Shown: piece by piece, positions 15,340-23,760 of the stretch
Layout: each line of letters begins with the position of its first letter
Numbering within the stretch: the first letter of the stretch is position 1
Assembly (NCBI RefSeq): GCF_026339955.1
Contig: NZ_JAPEPW010000002.1
Coordinates: 1,240,001-1,304,000 of the forward strand
Reading direction: 5' to 3'
Length of the DNA: 64,000 nucleotides
From: Streptomyces sp. NBC_01549
Lineage (GTDB): Bacteria; Actinomycetota; Actinomycetes; Streptomycetales; Streptomycetaceae
Made by a program: the position numbers and the translations under genes
The notes under the pieces: generated by a model
What the model saw: only the letters and a program-made list of their open reading frames with translations
Told to the model about the DNA's origin: nothing
Database searches by the model: none

Positions 15340-16865
15340 GCGGCGATGTCGAGTTGTTCCTGGTAGAGGGCCGCGTGGGTGCGCTGGTAGTCGCAGCGCA
15401 TGTGGTGCTGCCAGTACTCGGTGAAGTCGCCGTTGGCGATGACGGCGCGCAAGAGCAGGACGGCTTCGCCGCCGGGCAGGCTCCATCGTGCCCCGGTCAC
15501 ATCGAGACGTTCTTTCACGAGGTAGCGGCAGCTGCCCTCGATGACGCCGGTGGCGATCGGCCAGCCCAGAGTGAGGGCGATGTGGTAGTTCAGGTAGGGC
15601 TGTTTGGCTTCCAGGTAGGCGGCGGCGCGGTCCAGGCCGGGGGCCGGCCGGTTCTGGCCGGCGTGGGCGCGTTGGTGGGCGTGCAGGTCGGCGATCACGC
15701 GGGGGGCGTGGCCTTCGAGCAGATCGCGGGCGGCTTGCTGGACGAAGGCGGCGCGGGTGGGCTGGGTGGGGTGGAGGTCGTCGGCGGCCTTCCACAAATA
15801 TTCGAGCACGTGAACGAAATCGACGATGATGTCGATGCTCACGCCGCGCCGTGCCGCTTCCTGGGTCAGGCAGTCGAGTTGGTGGTTGGCGCCGTCCACG
15901 AGCACGACCCAGCGGCGCAGGTGTTCGGGGTCACGGCGTTCGGCCTCGTCGAACAGGGTGGTAACCATGGTGGCGGTGGAGTGCTCGAGTGAGGCGTCCA
16001 TGTGCCGGTTCTTCGCGGCCGGTCCCTTCTTCCGCTCGGCGCGTTCGGGTGCGTCGCGGGGCAGGATGTCGGCGGCGGTGCGGGGTGCGGGGGCGGCGTC
16101 GTAGCAGGCGGTGACGCAGGCCATGCGGGTGCGTCCGGTGCGTTCCTTGCTGGAGAGCTGGGCCGAGGGCGGCTGCGGGCCGGTCGGACGTGGCGGGGCC
16201 GGGGTGCGCAGACCGGAGGGGATCATGTTGACGCCGGTGGCGTCGATGCTCAGCACCAGCAGGTGGCGTCCCTGGGGCCCGACCACGGCCGTGGGTTCGG
16301 CGGCACTCCCGGTGCGCTGATCGTAGAAGTCGCGGACATCGCGGGCGGCCTCGATGGCGATCTCCTGCAGTTGGCGGGTGCCCAGGTGTTGACCGGTGGT
16401 ACGGGCGAGTGCTTCGCGGGCGGAGCGCAGGGGTCCGTCGGCGACTTCGTGCACCACTGCCCGCTGCAGCGGGGCGGAGTGCAGGCGGGCGGGCAGGGCC
16501 AGCACGGCGTCGGCGGGGTGCAGGTTCGCGGCCTTCGGGGCGCGGTAGGCGATGCGGGAGACTTCCACCGGGCCCACCGTGGTGAGGAGTTGGCGGGTGT
16601 GTCCGGGCTCGGCCCTCCTGCGGGCCACCTGGTCGGCGCCGGTCACCACGGCGAGGCGTTCCTCCCGGCGGGCGGCGGCGTCCAGGTAGTCCTGCATCGC
16701 GATGCGCTGGAGCTCGCGTCCGGACCGGGTGAGGTAGTCCTCGAGCCGCTCCTGGGTGCATGCGGCCATGTCCGTGTCACTCAAACGGGCGATCATCGTC
16801 TCGAGTTGGGCGCGTGAGGCCGCGTAGTCGTCATGAGCGGGGGCTGGCTGGGGGTAGGTTGCCAC
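15336..16865 (-). CDS. ISKra4 family transposase
   Basis: 509 aa. The N-terminal ~180 residues are helical with a DNA-binding character. The DDE catalytic core follows, with likely acidic residues in LSIDATGVNM, VVLVDGANHQLD and TGVIEGSCRYLVKERL. The C-terminal signature DVTGARWSLPGGEAVL and NGDFTEYW are typical of the family. Length is in the usual range and the frame is intact, so it could be active. It begins next to a small frame that may be the element's accessory ORF. Confidence 0.9.
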   Translation of the reverse strand: MATYPQPAPAHDDYAASRAQLETMIARLSDTDMAACTQERLEDYLTRSGRELQRIAMQDYLDAAARREERLAVVTGADQVARRRAEPGHTRQLLTTVGPVEVSRIAYRAPKAANLHPADAVLALPARLHSAPLQRAVVHEVADGPLRSAREALARTTGQHLGTRQLQEIAIEAARDVRDFYDQRTGSAAEPTAVVGPQGRHLLVLSIDATGVNMIPSGLRTPAPPRPTGPQPPSAQLSSKERTGRTRMACVTACYDAAPAPRTAADILPRDAPERAERKKGPAAKNRHMDASLEHSTATMVTTLFDEAERRDPEHLRRWVVLVDGANHQLDCLTQEAARRGVSIDIIVDFVHVLEYLWKAADDLHPTQPTRAAFVQQAARDLLEGHAPRVIADLHAHQRAHAGQNRPAPGLDRAAAYLEAKQPYLNYHIALTLGWPIATGVIEGSCRYLVKERLDVTGARWSLPGGEAVLLLRAVIANGDFTEYWQHHMRCDYQRTHAALYQEQLDIAA

Positions 16866-16938
16866 CGGGTTCCTTCTTGTGCTGAGCGGCTTTCATTCAC
16901 CCGGGCAACACAAGAAGGACCCGTCCACGCACGGCAGT

Positions 16939-17408
16939 TCACCCGCCTGCCGCGGCCGGCACACGCGCCAGGGTGAACAGGCCCCCGGGCGTCTTCACCA
17001 CCACCCCTGCGGCGGCGGCCTTCTTCAAGCGCTGGCGTACCCGCTCCACGCTGCGTGCCGTGATCTCCAGGCCCAGCTCCTCGGCGACCCGCCGGCACCG
17101 CACCGGGCCCGCATGACCGGCCAGCACCCTGAGCATCTGCTCGGCGAACGAGGCGGCCGCATCCTGCCCGTGTCGCGCACCCCGGCCGATCCGGTGCGCG
17201 GCGGCGGCCGGTCGGGAACGGCCTCCGCCGCGTGCACCGCCGGAAGTTCACCGACCACCTGCCGGGCCGTGACCAGCCGCTCCAACTCCGCCTCGCACAC
17301 CGCCAGCAGTCCCGCGATCCGCTCCGCTTCCGCACGCAGCCGTTCCGTCTCGGCCCGGTACGCCGCCGACCGCTCATCCAGCTGCTGCAGTACAACATCG
17401 CAACTCAT
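16939..17408 (-). pseudogene. IS accessory ORF with helix-turn-helix, frameshifted
   Basis: Two overlapping frames together make one sensible protein. The 5' frame starts MSCDVVLQQLDERSAAY at 17408 and forms a coiled coil (ERLRAEAERIAGLL). The 3' frame reads SFAEQMLRVLAGHAG, then a winged-helix-like ELGLEITARSVERVRQRL, and ends at 16939. They are out of register by one base near 17170-17190, so the gene is either frameshifted or needs ribosomal slippage. Helix-turn-helix ORFs of this kind precede the transposase in some ISKra4 elements, but its role is not established here. Confidence 0.5.
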
Positions 17409-17489
17409 CGAACGGCCTCTCCACGCCAGTTGATCACCAGCAACCGCAACGAGCCGTCACCGCATCAAGCAACGGATCTTGAAGACACG

Positions 17490-17513
17490 TCACTCAAGCG
17501 GAAACGCACCCCC
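17490..17513 (-). repeat. Right terminal inverted repeat of the ISKra4-type element
   Basis: 24 bp; on the minus strand it begins GGGGGTGCGTTTCCGC. It differs from the left arm by one base. A separate hairpin, CCCTCGG-ACAC-CCGAGGG, overlaps its outer edge and continues to 17528. Confidence 0.85.
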
Positions 17514-17729
17514 TCGGACACCCGAGGGTCTCGGTGCAGGTGGCCACTCGGCTGGTCATGTGCAGTGCCGGTACCCGTAGACCGCAGGTAATTCTGGACA
17601 GCGAGCTCTTCGGAGTGCAACCAAAACGGTGCTCCGATGCGCTGGGACGTCCTGCGCGGCCGGACAGGGAAACCCGGCTGTCGGCACTTCGCTCTTGTCG
17701 ACTCGGCCGCAGCTGTCCGGCTGGGCCGT
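17514..17729. other. Short gap between the IS and the marR gene
   Basis: No gene, repeat or lectin N-terminal sequence recognised. The hairpin at 17511-17528 could act as a terminator for the marR transcript. Confidence 0.4.
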
Positions 17730-18221
17730 TCAGTCCGCCAGAGTGCCGTCGTCGCGAGCGGGTTCCTCATCGAGGCGGCGGAGGATGCGCTCGTTGACGG
17801 CGATGAGGGTGTCGAGTTCATCGGGGGTGAGGAGGTCGATGAAGTGGTTGCGGACGTTGTGCACGTGCTGGGGTGCGGCCTCTACGATGGCGTGGCGTCC
17901 GGCGGGCAGGAGGCAGATCAGGGTGCTGCGGGCGTCGGCGGGGTTGGGTTCACGAGTGATCAGCCCTCGCTCCTGCATACGCCGTACCTGATGGGAGAGC
18001 CGGCTCTTCTCCCAGACCAGCAGACCGCATAGTTCTTGCGCCGGTATGCGTCCCGTGGGGTACTCCGACAGCACCGCGAGGATCTCGTAGTCGGCCTCAG
18101 TCAGCCCGGAGTCCTGGAGAAGATGCCGCTGCAGACGGACACCGAGCTGGTGGTGAGCGTGCACGAACGTCCGCCAGGCACGGTCCTCACGGGGGGCGAG
18201 CCACCTCGGTTCCGTTGACAT
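17730..18221 (-). CDS. MarR family transcriptional regulator
   Basis: 163 aa from ATG 18221 (MSTEPRWLAPRED). Longer upstream starts give unlikely low-complexity sequence and would read through the operator palindrome. It is a winged helix: recognition region LTEADYEILAVLSEYP, then ELCGLLVWEKSRLSHQVRRM, and wing RGLITREPNPADARST, followed by a C-terminal dimerisation helix. MarR proteins usually repress themselves and a neighbouring oxidative or detoxification gene on binding a small ligand. An 11-bp inverted repeat sits directly upstream. The flavin monooxygenase-hemerythrin and pirin genes upstream on the same strand are plausible further targets. Confidence 0.9.
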   Translation of the reverse strand: MSTEPRWLAPREDRAWRTFVHAHHQLGVRLQRHLLQDSGLTEADYEILAVLSEYPTGRIPAQELCGLLVWEKSRLSHQVRRMQERGLITREPNPADARSTLICLLPAGRHAIVEAAPQHVHNVRNHFIDLLTPDELDTLIAVNERILRRLDEEPARDDGTLAD

Positions 18222-18229
18222 ACCACGCA

Positions 18230-18274
18230 CCCTAACTCCTGGTTGAGAATGCAAACAAAAAAGAGGAGTTAGGG
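18230..18274. promoter_or_regulatory. 11-bp inverted repeat, putative MarR operator
   Basis: CCCTAACTCCT (18230-18240) is repeated exactly in inverse as AGGAGTTAGGG (18264-18274), separated by an AT-rich 23-bp spacer containing TTGAGAATGCAAAC. It starts nine bases before the marR ATG, as expected for an autoregulatory operator. Confidence 0.6.
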
Positions 18275-18374
18275 CCGAGCTGTCGACTTCCTGCGGGCCC
18301 CGGCGTCGCCGGGACCCTTCCGCATGCATGCCCGGGCAGGGAGCCGCTGTCGCGGTTCTCCGCTGCCGGCCGGG

Positions 18375-19889
18375 TCAGACGTTGATGCCGAGCCGGTCCA
18401 GCGGCTCCACCAGCTCTTCCTCCTCGTAGCCGAGGTGGGAGAGGAGAATTCGCTCCAGGACATCGGTCAGGTCCTGAACCTCGCCGATGTGGCCGTCGTC
18501 CTGCACGAGGGTGACCAGGGCGGCATCGAGCCGGGCCAGAGCCTCGGCGATGATCTCGTGTTCGTGTTCCAGCCGCTCCACCACCGGGCCCAGGGATACC
18601 TGTTTCTCGCGCAGTTCGGGGAACATGTACTGGTCCTCGATGGTGTGGTGCGTGGTGAGGGTGCGACTGTAGGCGGTGCAGAAGGTGCCGAGGGTCCAGT
18701 AGTTCTGGCGCAGCGTGAGGCTGTTGATCATCGAGCGGGCGGAGGCGGCGTCCCGCTGTCCGACGGCGACCTGGGCGACGGCGTCGGTGATCTGCCGCAT
18801 CTCGTCGCGCAGGTTGTCGTGGATGCGGGTGAGCCGGGCACCGGTGTTCCCCAGGGCCGGGCCCGGCTGCTGCTTGGGGGCCCGGGGGCGGGTCGCTTCA
18901 TCCAGGGGGTCGGCCGACCAGAGGCCGACGCTCTCCGGTGTTCGTGCAGGGGCGAAGGGCGGGACGGCGGATCGCGTGTCCGTGACGGGCTGCACGCCGC
19001 GTGCGGCGGCGATCGCCTCCCGCACCTGTGGTGCCACCTCTTCGGTGAAGGTGCGCAGTTCGCGCTCGGGGTCGGCTCCCGAGGGAGCGAGGACGAAGCC
19101 GCTGATGCCATGAGCGAGGGCGAGTTCGGTCAGCCCGCGAGCCCACTGCTCGGGGGGCCCGTCAAGGAAGCGGTCCGAGGTGAGGTGGGAGAAGCGTCCG
19201 CTGACGGTGTAGATCCGCTGGATCTGGGCGGGATCGCGGCCTGCGGCGCGGGCGGCGTCGTCGAGGGTCTGGCTCATCGCCGCGAGGTCGCCCGGGGGTG
19301 CGTAGGCCGAGGAGGGGAGCCAGCCGTCGCCGAGGCGGCCGGTGAGTTCCAGCATGCGCTTCTTGTACGAGCCGATCCAAATGCCGAGGGGGTGGGCGGG
19401 GAAGGGACCGGGGTGGGCTCCGTCGAGGCGGTAGTGACGGCCCGGGATGTCGGCGGCAGGACCGGGGGTCCACATCGCGCGGATCACCGCGATGGCCTCC
19501 TCCAGGGCGTCGACGGCCTCGGCCGGTGTGCGGCGCGGTCCACCGAGCGCGGTGATCGCGTCCCAGAAGGCACCAGCTCCGATGCCGAGTTCGGTCCGGC
19601 CGCCGCTGAGGATGTCCAGGGTGGCGGCGGACCGGGCGAGGACGGCGGGCGGGCGCAGCGGCAGGTTGGCGACGTGCGGGAAGAGGGTGACGCGGTCGGT
19701 GTGGGCCGCAAGGTGTGTCAGCAAGGTCCAGGTGTCGAGGAACGCCGGCTGGTAGGGGTGGTCCTGGATGCCGATGAGGTCCAGGCCGATGCCGTCGGTG
19801 AGGCGCGCCAGGCGTATGACCTCGTTGTGGTCTTCGGCGGTGGGGGTGAGGAAGGCTCCGAAGCGCAGGTCGTGTCCGTAGTCGGGCAT
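18375..19889 (-). CDS. Luciferase-like flavin monooxygenase fused to hemerythrin domain
   Basis: 504 aa from ATG 19889, with AAAGGA seven to eight bases upstream. Residues 1-320 are a bacterial luciferase-like (LLM, F420/FMN TIM barrel) domain: RFGAFLTPTAEDHNEV, then SGGRTELGIGAGAFWDAI, then GIWIGSYKKRMLELTGRL. A Pro-rich linker is followed by a four-helix hemerythrin (HHE) domain (about 345-500) with candidate diiron ligands in TRIHDNLRDEM, HHTIEDQYMFPEL, LEHEHEIIAEAL and LSHLGYEEEELVEPL. The fusion suggests a flavin reaction tied to oxygen, nitric-oxide or redox sensing at a diiron site; the substrate is unknown. Its neighbours are a MarR regulator and a pirin, both common around quinone and aromatic stress genes. 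Confidence 0.9.
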   Translation of the reverse strand: MPDYGHDLRFGAFLTPTAEDHNEVIRLARLTDGIGLDLIGIQDHPYQPAFLDTWTLLTHLAAHTDRVTLFPHVANLPLRPPAVLARSAATLDILSGGRTELGIGAGAFWDAITALGGPRRTPAEAVDALEEAIAVIRAMWTPGPAADIPGRHYRLDGAHPGPFPAHPLGIWIGSYKKRMLELTGRLGDGWLPSSAYAPPGDLAAMSQTLDDAARAAGRDPAQIQRIYTVSGRFSHLTSDRFLDGPPEQWARGLTELALAHGISGFVLAPSGADPERELRTFTEEVAPQVREAIAAARGVQPVTDTRSAVPPFAPARTPESVGLWSADPLDEATRPRAPKQQPGPALGNTGARLTRIHDNLRDEMRQITDAVAQVAVGQRDAASARSMINSLTLRQNYWTLGTFCTAYSRTLTTHHTIEDQYMFPELREKQVSLGPVVERLEHEHEIIAEALARLDAALVTLVQDDGHIGEVQDLTDVLERILLSHLGYEEEELVEPLDRLGINV

Positions 19890-20072
19890 GGGTGTGTCCT
19901 TTCGTACGCGGGCGCGCCCGGGCGGCCGACATTCGCAAGGAATGCGGGAAGCGTCCGCCCAGCGCTCTCGCCCGAATTGCCGGGGCTGCCGCCCGACCTC
20001 ATGTCGGACCACGGCAGCCACCTCGTTCGCGGCTTGGCAGCGATCGCCCCGGGACAGGGCCGCGTCCCGGGG

Positions 20073-20957
20073 TCAGCGGTACTGCAGGCGGGCCTGGTGG
20101 GGAATTCGGCCGAAGTCGCCGCAGTGAAAGTCGCGGAAGGCCTGCTCGATCTCGGCCTTGCTGTTCATGACGAAGGGCCCACCCATCACGACGGACTGGC
20201 CGATCGGCTCACCGCTGTAGACCATGACCACGCTGTGCTCGCCTCCGTCGCCCGTTTCCAGCTCGATGGTCGAGGCAGGCGCGTGAGGAAGGGGATCGGA
20301 CCAGGCGGTTTGCCCCGCGCGAACGGATCGTCCGGCGACGGTCACCGTACCTGACAGGACATGGAGGAACGCACGGTCACGGCCGGGAAGCAGATGGGTC
20401 AGACGCCGGTTCGGCTCCAGGGTGATCACCGCTCCGGAGATCGGCCAGTTGTTCAGTGCATGTCCTCGGACACCGCCGGCCTCGCCCGAGATGAGGTCGA
20501 TGCGGGTGCCCTCCCCCTCAATGACGGGCCGCCGAGCGGCAAGCACGTCCTGGTAGCGAGTGTCGACCATCTTCATCTGGCCCGGCAGGTTCACCCACAG
20601 CTGCAGGGTGTGCGCCCGTTCGTTGCGAAATGCGAGCTCGCGGTGGATGATTCCGCGCCCCGCGGTCATCCACTGCACGTCGCCTGCGCCCAGTGCGCCG
20701 ACATGGCCGGCGTTGTCGCCGTGTTCCAGGACGCCGTCGACAACAAACGTCACGGTCTCGACGCCCCGGTGGGGGTGCCACTCGAAGCCGGGCGAGGAGA
20801 ACCAGTCCTCGCTCAACAGCAGGAACGGGTCGGTGAGCTCCGGCCGCGTTGGCGCGATGATCACGTACCGGTCGTCGACCTGCGCATCCGGCCCGGACTG
20901 CATCTTGTCCTGGACTCGGGCGACGCTCCGTTCCACAGCGCCGTGTAGCACGTCCAC
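20073..20957 (-). CDS. Pirin family protein
   Basis: 294 aa from GTG 20957, preceded by GGAAGGA at seven bases. A start at 21125 would run through the promoter. Two cupin barrels are present. The metal-site motif of the first is visible in FEWHPHRGVETVTFVVDG and TAGRGIIHRELA. Bacterial pirins are cytoplasmic iron-binding proteins, some with quercetinase activity, and are often induced by electrophiles. It lies in the same orientation as the flavin monooxygenase-hemerythrin and marR genes, 183 bp away. Its promoter overlaps a GTTGA-N4-TCAAC palindrome. Confidence 0.9.
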   Translation of the reverse strand: MDVLHGAVERSVARVQDKMQSGPDAQVDDRYVIIAPTRPELTDPFLLLSEDWFSSPGFEWHPHRGVETVTFVVDGVLEHGDNAGHVGALGAGDVQWMTAGRGIIHRELAFRNERAHTLQLWVNLPGQMKMVDTRYQDVLAARRPVIEGEGTRIDLISGEAGGVRGHALNNWPISGAVITLEPNRRLTHLLPGRDRAFLHVLSGTVTVAGRSVRAGQTAWSDPLPHAPASTIELETGDGGEHSVVMVYSGEPIGQSVVMGGPFVMNSKAEIEQAFRDFHCGDFGRIPHQARLQYR

Positions 20958-21002
20958 GATGGGGTCCTTCCGTCCGACCCATCGCGTTGATGCGTCACCC
21001 CG

Positions 21003-21032
21003 ACGGTACGGGCCACAGGTTGAATCGTCAAC
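21003..21032 (-). promoter_or_regulatory. Pirin promoter with overlapping palindrome
   Basis: On the minus strand TTGACG (21031-21026) and TACCGT (21008-21003) are 17 bp apart, a good vegetative promoter. The palindrome GTTGAATCGTCAAC (21019-21032) covers the -35 box, so a repressor bound there would block transcription. The binder is unknown; the nearby MarR or another redox regulator is plausible. Confidence 0.55.
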
Positions 21033-21045
21033 TAAAATAGGGTGG

Positions 21046-21318
21046 CGGCGCGGAGCAGCAGGGGCTGAGCAAGCGCCAGCTAAGCGCCGGGCCGCCGACG
21101 CCAGGCCCGCCGCCCGGATACGCAAGGTTCACCAGGACTCGGACGGCACCTACGGCGTCCCCCGGATTACCGCCGAACTATGCGCCGACGGTGAGCGGGT
21201 CAACCACAAGAAGATCGCCCGCATCATGCGTCAGACCGGCCTGGCCGGTCTGCGGCTGCGTCGCAAAGACCGCACCACCTTCGCGGACCCGTCCGCCGCG
21301 AAGGCCCCTGACCCAATC
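21046..21318 (+). pseudogene. IS3 family transposase (orfB) fragment
   Basis: Contains the N-terminal helix-turn-helix region of an IS3 orfB integrase: RIRKVHQDSDGTYGVPRI, then NHKKIARIMRQTGLAGLR. It stops making sense after about residue 80 (DPSAAKAPDPI), before the DDE core. It has no start of its own and is only a remnant. Confidence 0.7.
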
Positions 21319-21686
21319 AGCGGACACCCACCAAGCCTCAGGGGAACTCCCGGGATGTCGCACAATTGCCGAGCCACCGACCACCCGCCGCAGATCAACA
21401 CGTTTCCACGCCCTCTGCACCACCACCGCATGACGCCAGAAGATCACCAACAGAGTCTGGCCATTGGGGTGATGGCGGGGCACCCCAGATGAAACCGTGG
21501 AACACCACTGAAGGAGTTCGAAGCTGCTGAGCGGAACCAGCTCGGCTGCGGCTGTGGCGTGAGCGTCGTGTTCGAGAGTGGCACCCGCGTGCGGCGGGTG
21601 CCACCCACCCTCACACTCCTGCCCCGCACCGCCGACAGACCTCGGCGGCTGGTCGGCCCCCGAGAGAACAGCTGGTGGATTCGGGC
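21319..21686. other. Non-coding gap beside the IS3 remnant
   Basis: No gene recognised. It is probably remnant mobile DNA plus the 3' flank of the SIS-domain gene. No terminator stem stood out. Confidence 0.4.
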
Positions 21687-22766
21687 TCAGTGGGTCTCGG
21701 TGACCTTCGCCAGGGCACGTGGGGCGTCTGGGTCCTGGCCGCGCGCCGTGGTGATCTCGTAGGCCAACAGCTGCAGCGGCAGGATCTGCAGGATCGGCTG
21801 GATCTCCTCGGGTACCCCCGAGGTCGGCAGTACGAAGCCTGCGGAGGCGGCGTCGACCGCGGACCTGTTCCCGACCACGACCAGGTCGGCGCCGCGGTCG
21901 CGCAGCCGGTCGAGTACTGGCTGCAGGATCTGGCCGCCGCTGCCCTCGGGTACCACGGCGATGATCGGCGAGACGTTGTCGACCATGGCGAGCGGGCCGT
22001 GCAGCAGGTCCGCGCCGGAGAAGGAGAGCGCGGGGATGTAGCTGGTCTCCATCAGCTTCAGTGCCGCCTCCTTGGCCGTTGGGTAGCCGTAGCCCCGGGA
22101 GGTGAGGATCAGCCGCTCGGCGAAGCGGTACCGCGCGGCCAGCCGGGCCACGTCGGCCTGCCGGGCGAGGATCCGCTCGGCGAGGTCCGGCAGCTGCGCG
22201 GCGACGGCGGTGCCCCGGGACTTCGCCCCGTCGCGAAGACGGTCGACGAGCAGGTACAGCGACAGCAGCTCGGCGGTGTACGTCTTGGTGGCCGGGAGCG
22301 CCTTCTCCGGACCGGCCAGGACGTCGATGTGGAACTCGGAGACCTCGGCGAGGGGGGAGCCGGGGTTGTTGGTCACCGCCAGGGTGATCGCCCCCGCCTC
22401 CCGGGCTGCCCTGGTCGACGCCACCAGATCGGGCGAGCCGCCGGACTGGCTGACCGTGACGACCAGGACATCGGTCAGGTCCTGCTGTGCGCCGTAGGCC
22501 GTGGTGGTGGACATCGAGGTGAGGCCGGCCGGCATCCCCAGCAGTACCTCGATCAGGTACTTCGCGTACAGCGCCGCATTGTCGGAGGTACCGCGCGCGG
22601 TGAGCAGGACGAAGCGGGGTTTGCGGGCTGCGATCAGATCGGCGGTGCGGTGGATCTGCGGTGCGCCGTCGGCCAGGATGCGCCGCAGCACCGCGGGTTG
22701 CTGCGCCATCTCGGCGGACATCGTCCGGCCCGGTCGGTGCTGCTCTGGCCGGTTCTCGGTGGGCAT
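21687..22766 (-). CDS. SIS-domain sugar-phosphate isomerase/deaminase
   Basis: 359 aa from ATG 22766 (MPTENRPEQ), chosen for GGAG nine bases upstream. An earlier ATG at 22799 would overlap the kinase stop. Two SIS domains resemble the isomerase half of GlmS and AgaS/GlmD-type deaminases: FVLLTARGTSDNAALYAKY and VVTVSQSGGSPDLV in the first, ILTSRGYGYPTAKEAALK and SGADLLHGPLAMV in the second. It has no glutaminase domain, so it probably converts an amino-sugar phosphate to the keto-sugar phosphate with release of ammonia. It is the last gene of permease-kinase-SIS, all on the minus strand with overlaps or small gaps. The substrate is inferred only. Confidence 0.85.
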   Translation of the reverse strand: MPTENRPEQHRPGRTMSAEMAQQPAVLRRILADGAPQIHRTADLIAARKPRFVLLTARGTSDNAALYAKYLIEVLLGMPAGLTSMSTTTAYGAQQDLTDVLVVTVSQSGGSPDLVASTRAAREAGAITLAVTNNPGSPLAEVSEFHIDVLAGPEKALPATKTYTAELLSLYLLVDRLRDGAKSRGTAVAAQLPDLAERILARQADVARLAARYRFAERLILTSRGYGYPTAKEAALKLMETSYIPALSFSGADLLHGPLAMVDNVSPIIAVVPEGSGGQILQPVLDRLRDRGADLVVVGNRSAVDAASAGFVLPTSGVPEEIQPILQILPLQLLAYEITTARGQDPDAPRALAKVTETH

Positions 22767-22791
22767 GAGGGGGGACTCCTGTCGGTGGTTC

Positions 22792-23760
22792 TCAGACATC
22801 GGTGGCCTGTGCGGCGACCGCGTCCAGTGCCAGGATGACGGCTCCGGTGAGCGGTGCGCTCTCGGTGAAGTGCGCGGGGACCAGCCTGGGCGGGAAGGGC
22901 ACGGACCGCTCGACGATCCGCCTGAGGCGGGGCAGGATCCGGTCCGCGGCGCGGGTCAGACCGCCTCCGGCCGCGATGGTGTCCGGGTCCAGGGCGATCG
23001 CCAGATTGGCGAGGTGCACGCCGAGGGTGTCCAGGGCGTCGTCGAGGAAGCGGGCCACCTCGGCGTCCCGCTCGGCGAGGGCGAAGACCTCGGTGGTGGT
23101 CACCGGGCGGCCGAGGAGTGCCGAGCCCCGGTCGCCGATGGCCCGCCCGGACACGTACTCCTCGAGCGGGGCGCGGCCGTCGGCCGCACTGCGGGTGTCG
23201 GCGGTCCCCAGCAGCTGGGAGCCGATCTCGCCGGCGGCCTGGTGGGCACCGCGCAGCACCCGTCCGTCGACCACGGTCGCGGCGGACAGCCCGGTGCCGA
23301 GGTTGAGGAAGATCCCGCAGGCGGACCCGGCCAGTGCGCCCCAGCGGGCCTCGGCCAGGGCCGCGGCCTTGACGTCGGTCTCGACGGCGACCGTGTCGGT
23401 CCCGAAGCTCTCCCGCAGGGTCGCGGCCAGGGCGAGCCGCTCCCAGCCGGGGTTGTTGGGCGCCAGCAGGATGCGGTCTTCCAGGACGATGCCGGGCGAT
23501 GCGGCGGCGACTGCCCGCAGCGCGCCGTGGCCGTCGGCGACGGTGCGCGCGGTCATATCGCGGCCGCGCTCGACGACCCGTCGCATGACTTGGTCGACGC
23601 CTTGGCTGGCGAGGGTGGGTATGGCGTCGCGGCGCAGGATGGTGCCGTCCGGGGCGGCGGTGGCCAGGGCGGTCTTGGTGCCACCCAGGTCCACGGCCAG
23701 GACGTGGTACGGAGCCGGGCCGCCCCCGGGTGCGGGGGCGGCGCTGACGGTGGTGGTCAT
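22792..23760 (-). CDS. ROK family sugar kinase
   Basis: 322 aa from ATG 23760, overlapping the permease stop by four bases. The ATP-phosphate loop is VDLGGTKTALATA, and sugar-site residues are in NLGTGLSAATVVDG and GAHQAAGEIG. The Cys-rich zinc motif of most ROK kinases (CxCGxxGCxE) is absent; the region reads AADGRAPLEEYVSG instead, so this is a zinc-less subtype such as some N-acetyl-hexosamine kinases. Placed between permease and SIS enzyme, it likely phosphorylates the imported sugar. It may also bear on the ROK-type repressor encoded divergently. Confidence 0.85.
   Translation of the reverse strand: MTTTVSAAPAPGGGPAPYHVLAVDLGGTKTALATAAPDGTILRRDAIPTLASQGVDQVMRRVVERGRDMTARTVADGHGALRAVAAASPGIVLEDRILLAPNNPGWERLALAATLRESFGTDTVAVETDVKAAALAEARWGALAGSACGIFLNLGTGLSAATVVDGRVLRGAHQAAGEIGSQLLGTADTRSAADGRAPLEEYVSGRAIGDRGSALLGRPVTTTEVFALAERDAEVARFLDDALDTLGVHLANLAIALDPDTIAAGGGLTRAADRILPRLRRIVERSVPFPPRLVPAHFTESAPLTGAVILALDAVAAQATDV

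Larger units (their letters stand above)
15297..17513 (-). mobile_element. ISKra4-type insertion sequence with 24-bp inverted repeats
   Basis: 2.2-kb element bounded by inverted repeats at 15297-15320 and 17490-17513. The 24-bp arms differ at one base and share GGGGGTGCGTTTC. It holds a transposase (15336-16865) and a shorter upstream reading frame, both on the minus strand; the transposase stop lies 16 bp from the left terminus. No convincing target-site duplication is visible. It interrupts the B-lectin gene on its left. Confidence 0.85.

Noticed and set aside
17514..17729. Missing lectin N-terminus on the far side of the ISKra4-type element
   Set aside because: All minus-strand frames were read. 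None shows the B-lectin opening motifs, so a simple insertion cannot be shown.
21319..21686. A second transposase fragment on the minus strand
   Set aside because: The frame starting MPRHHPNGQTLLVIFW has no recognisable transposase motif or acidic core residues.
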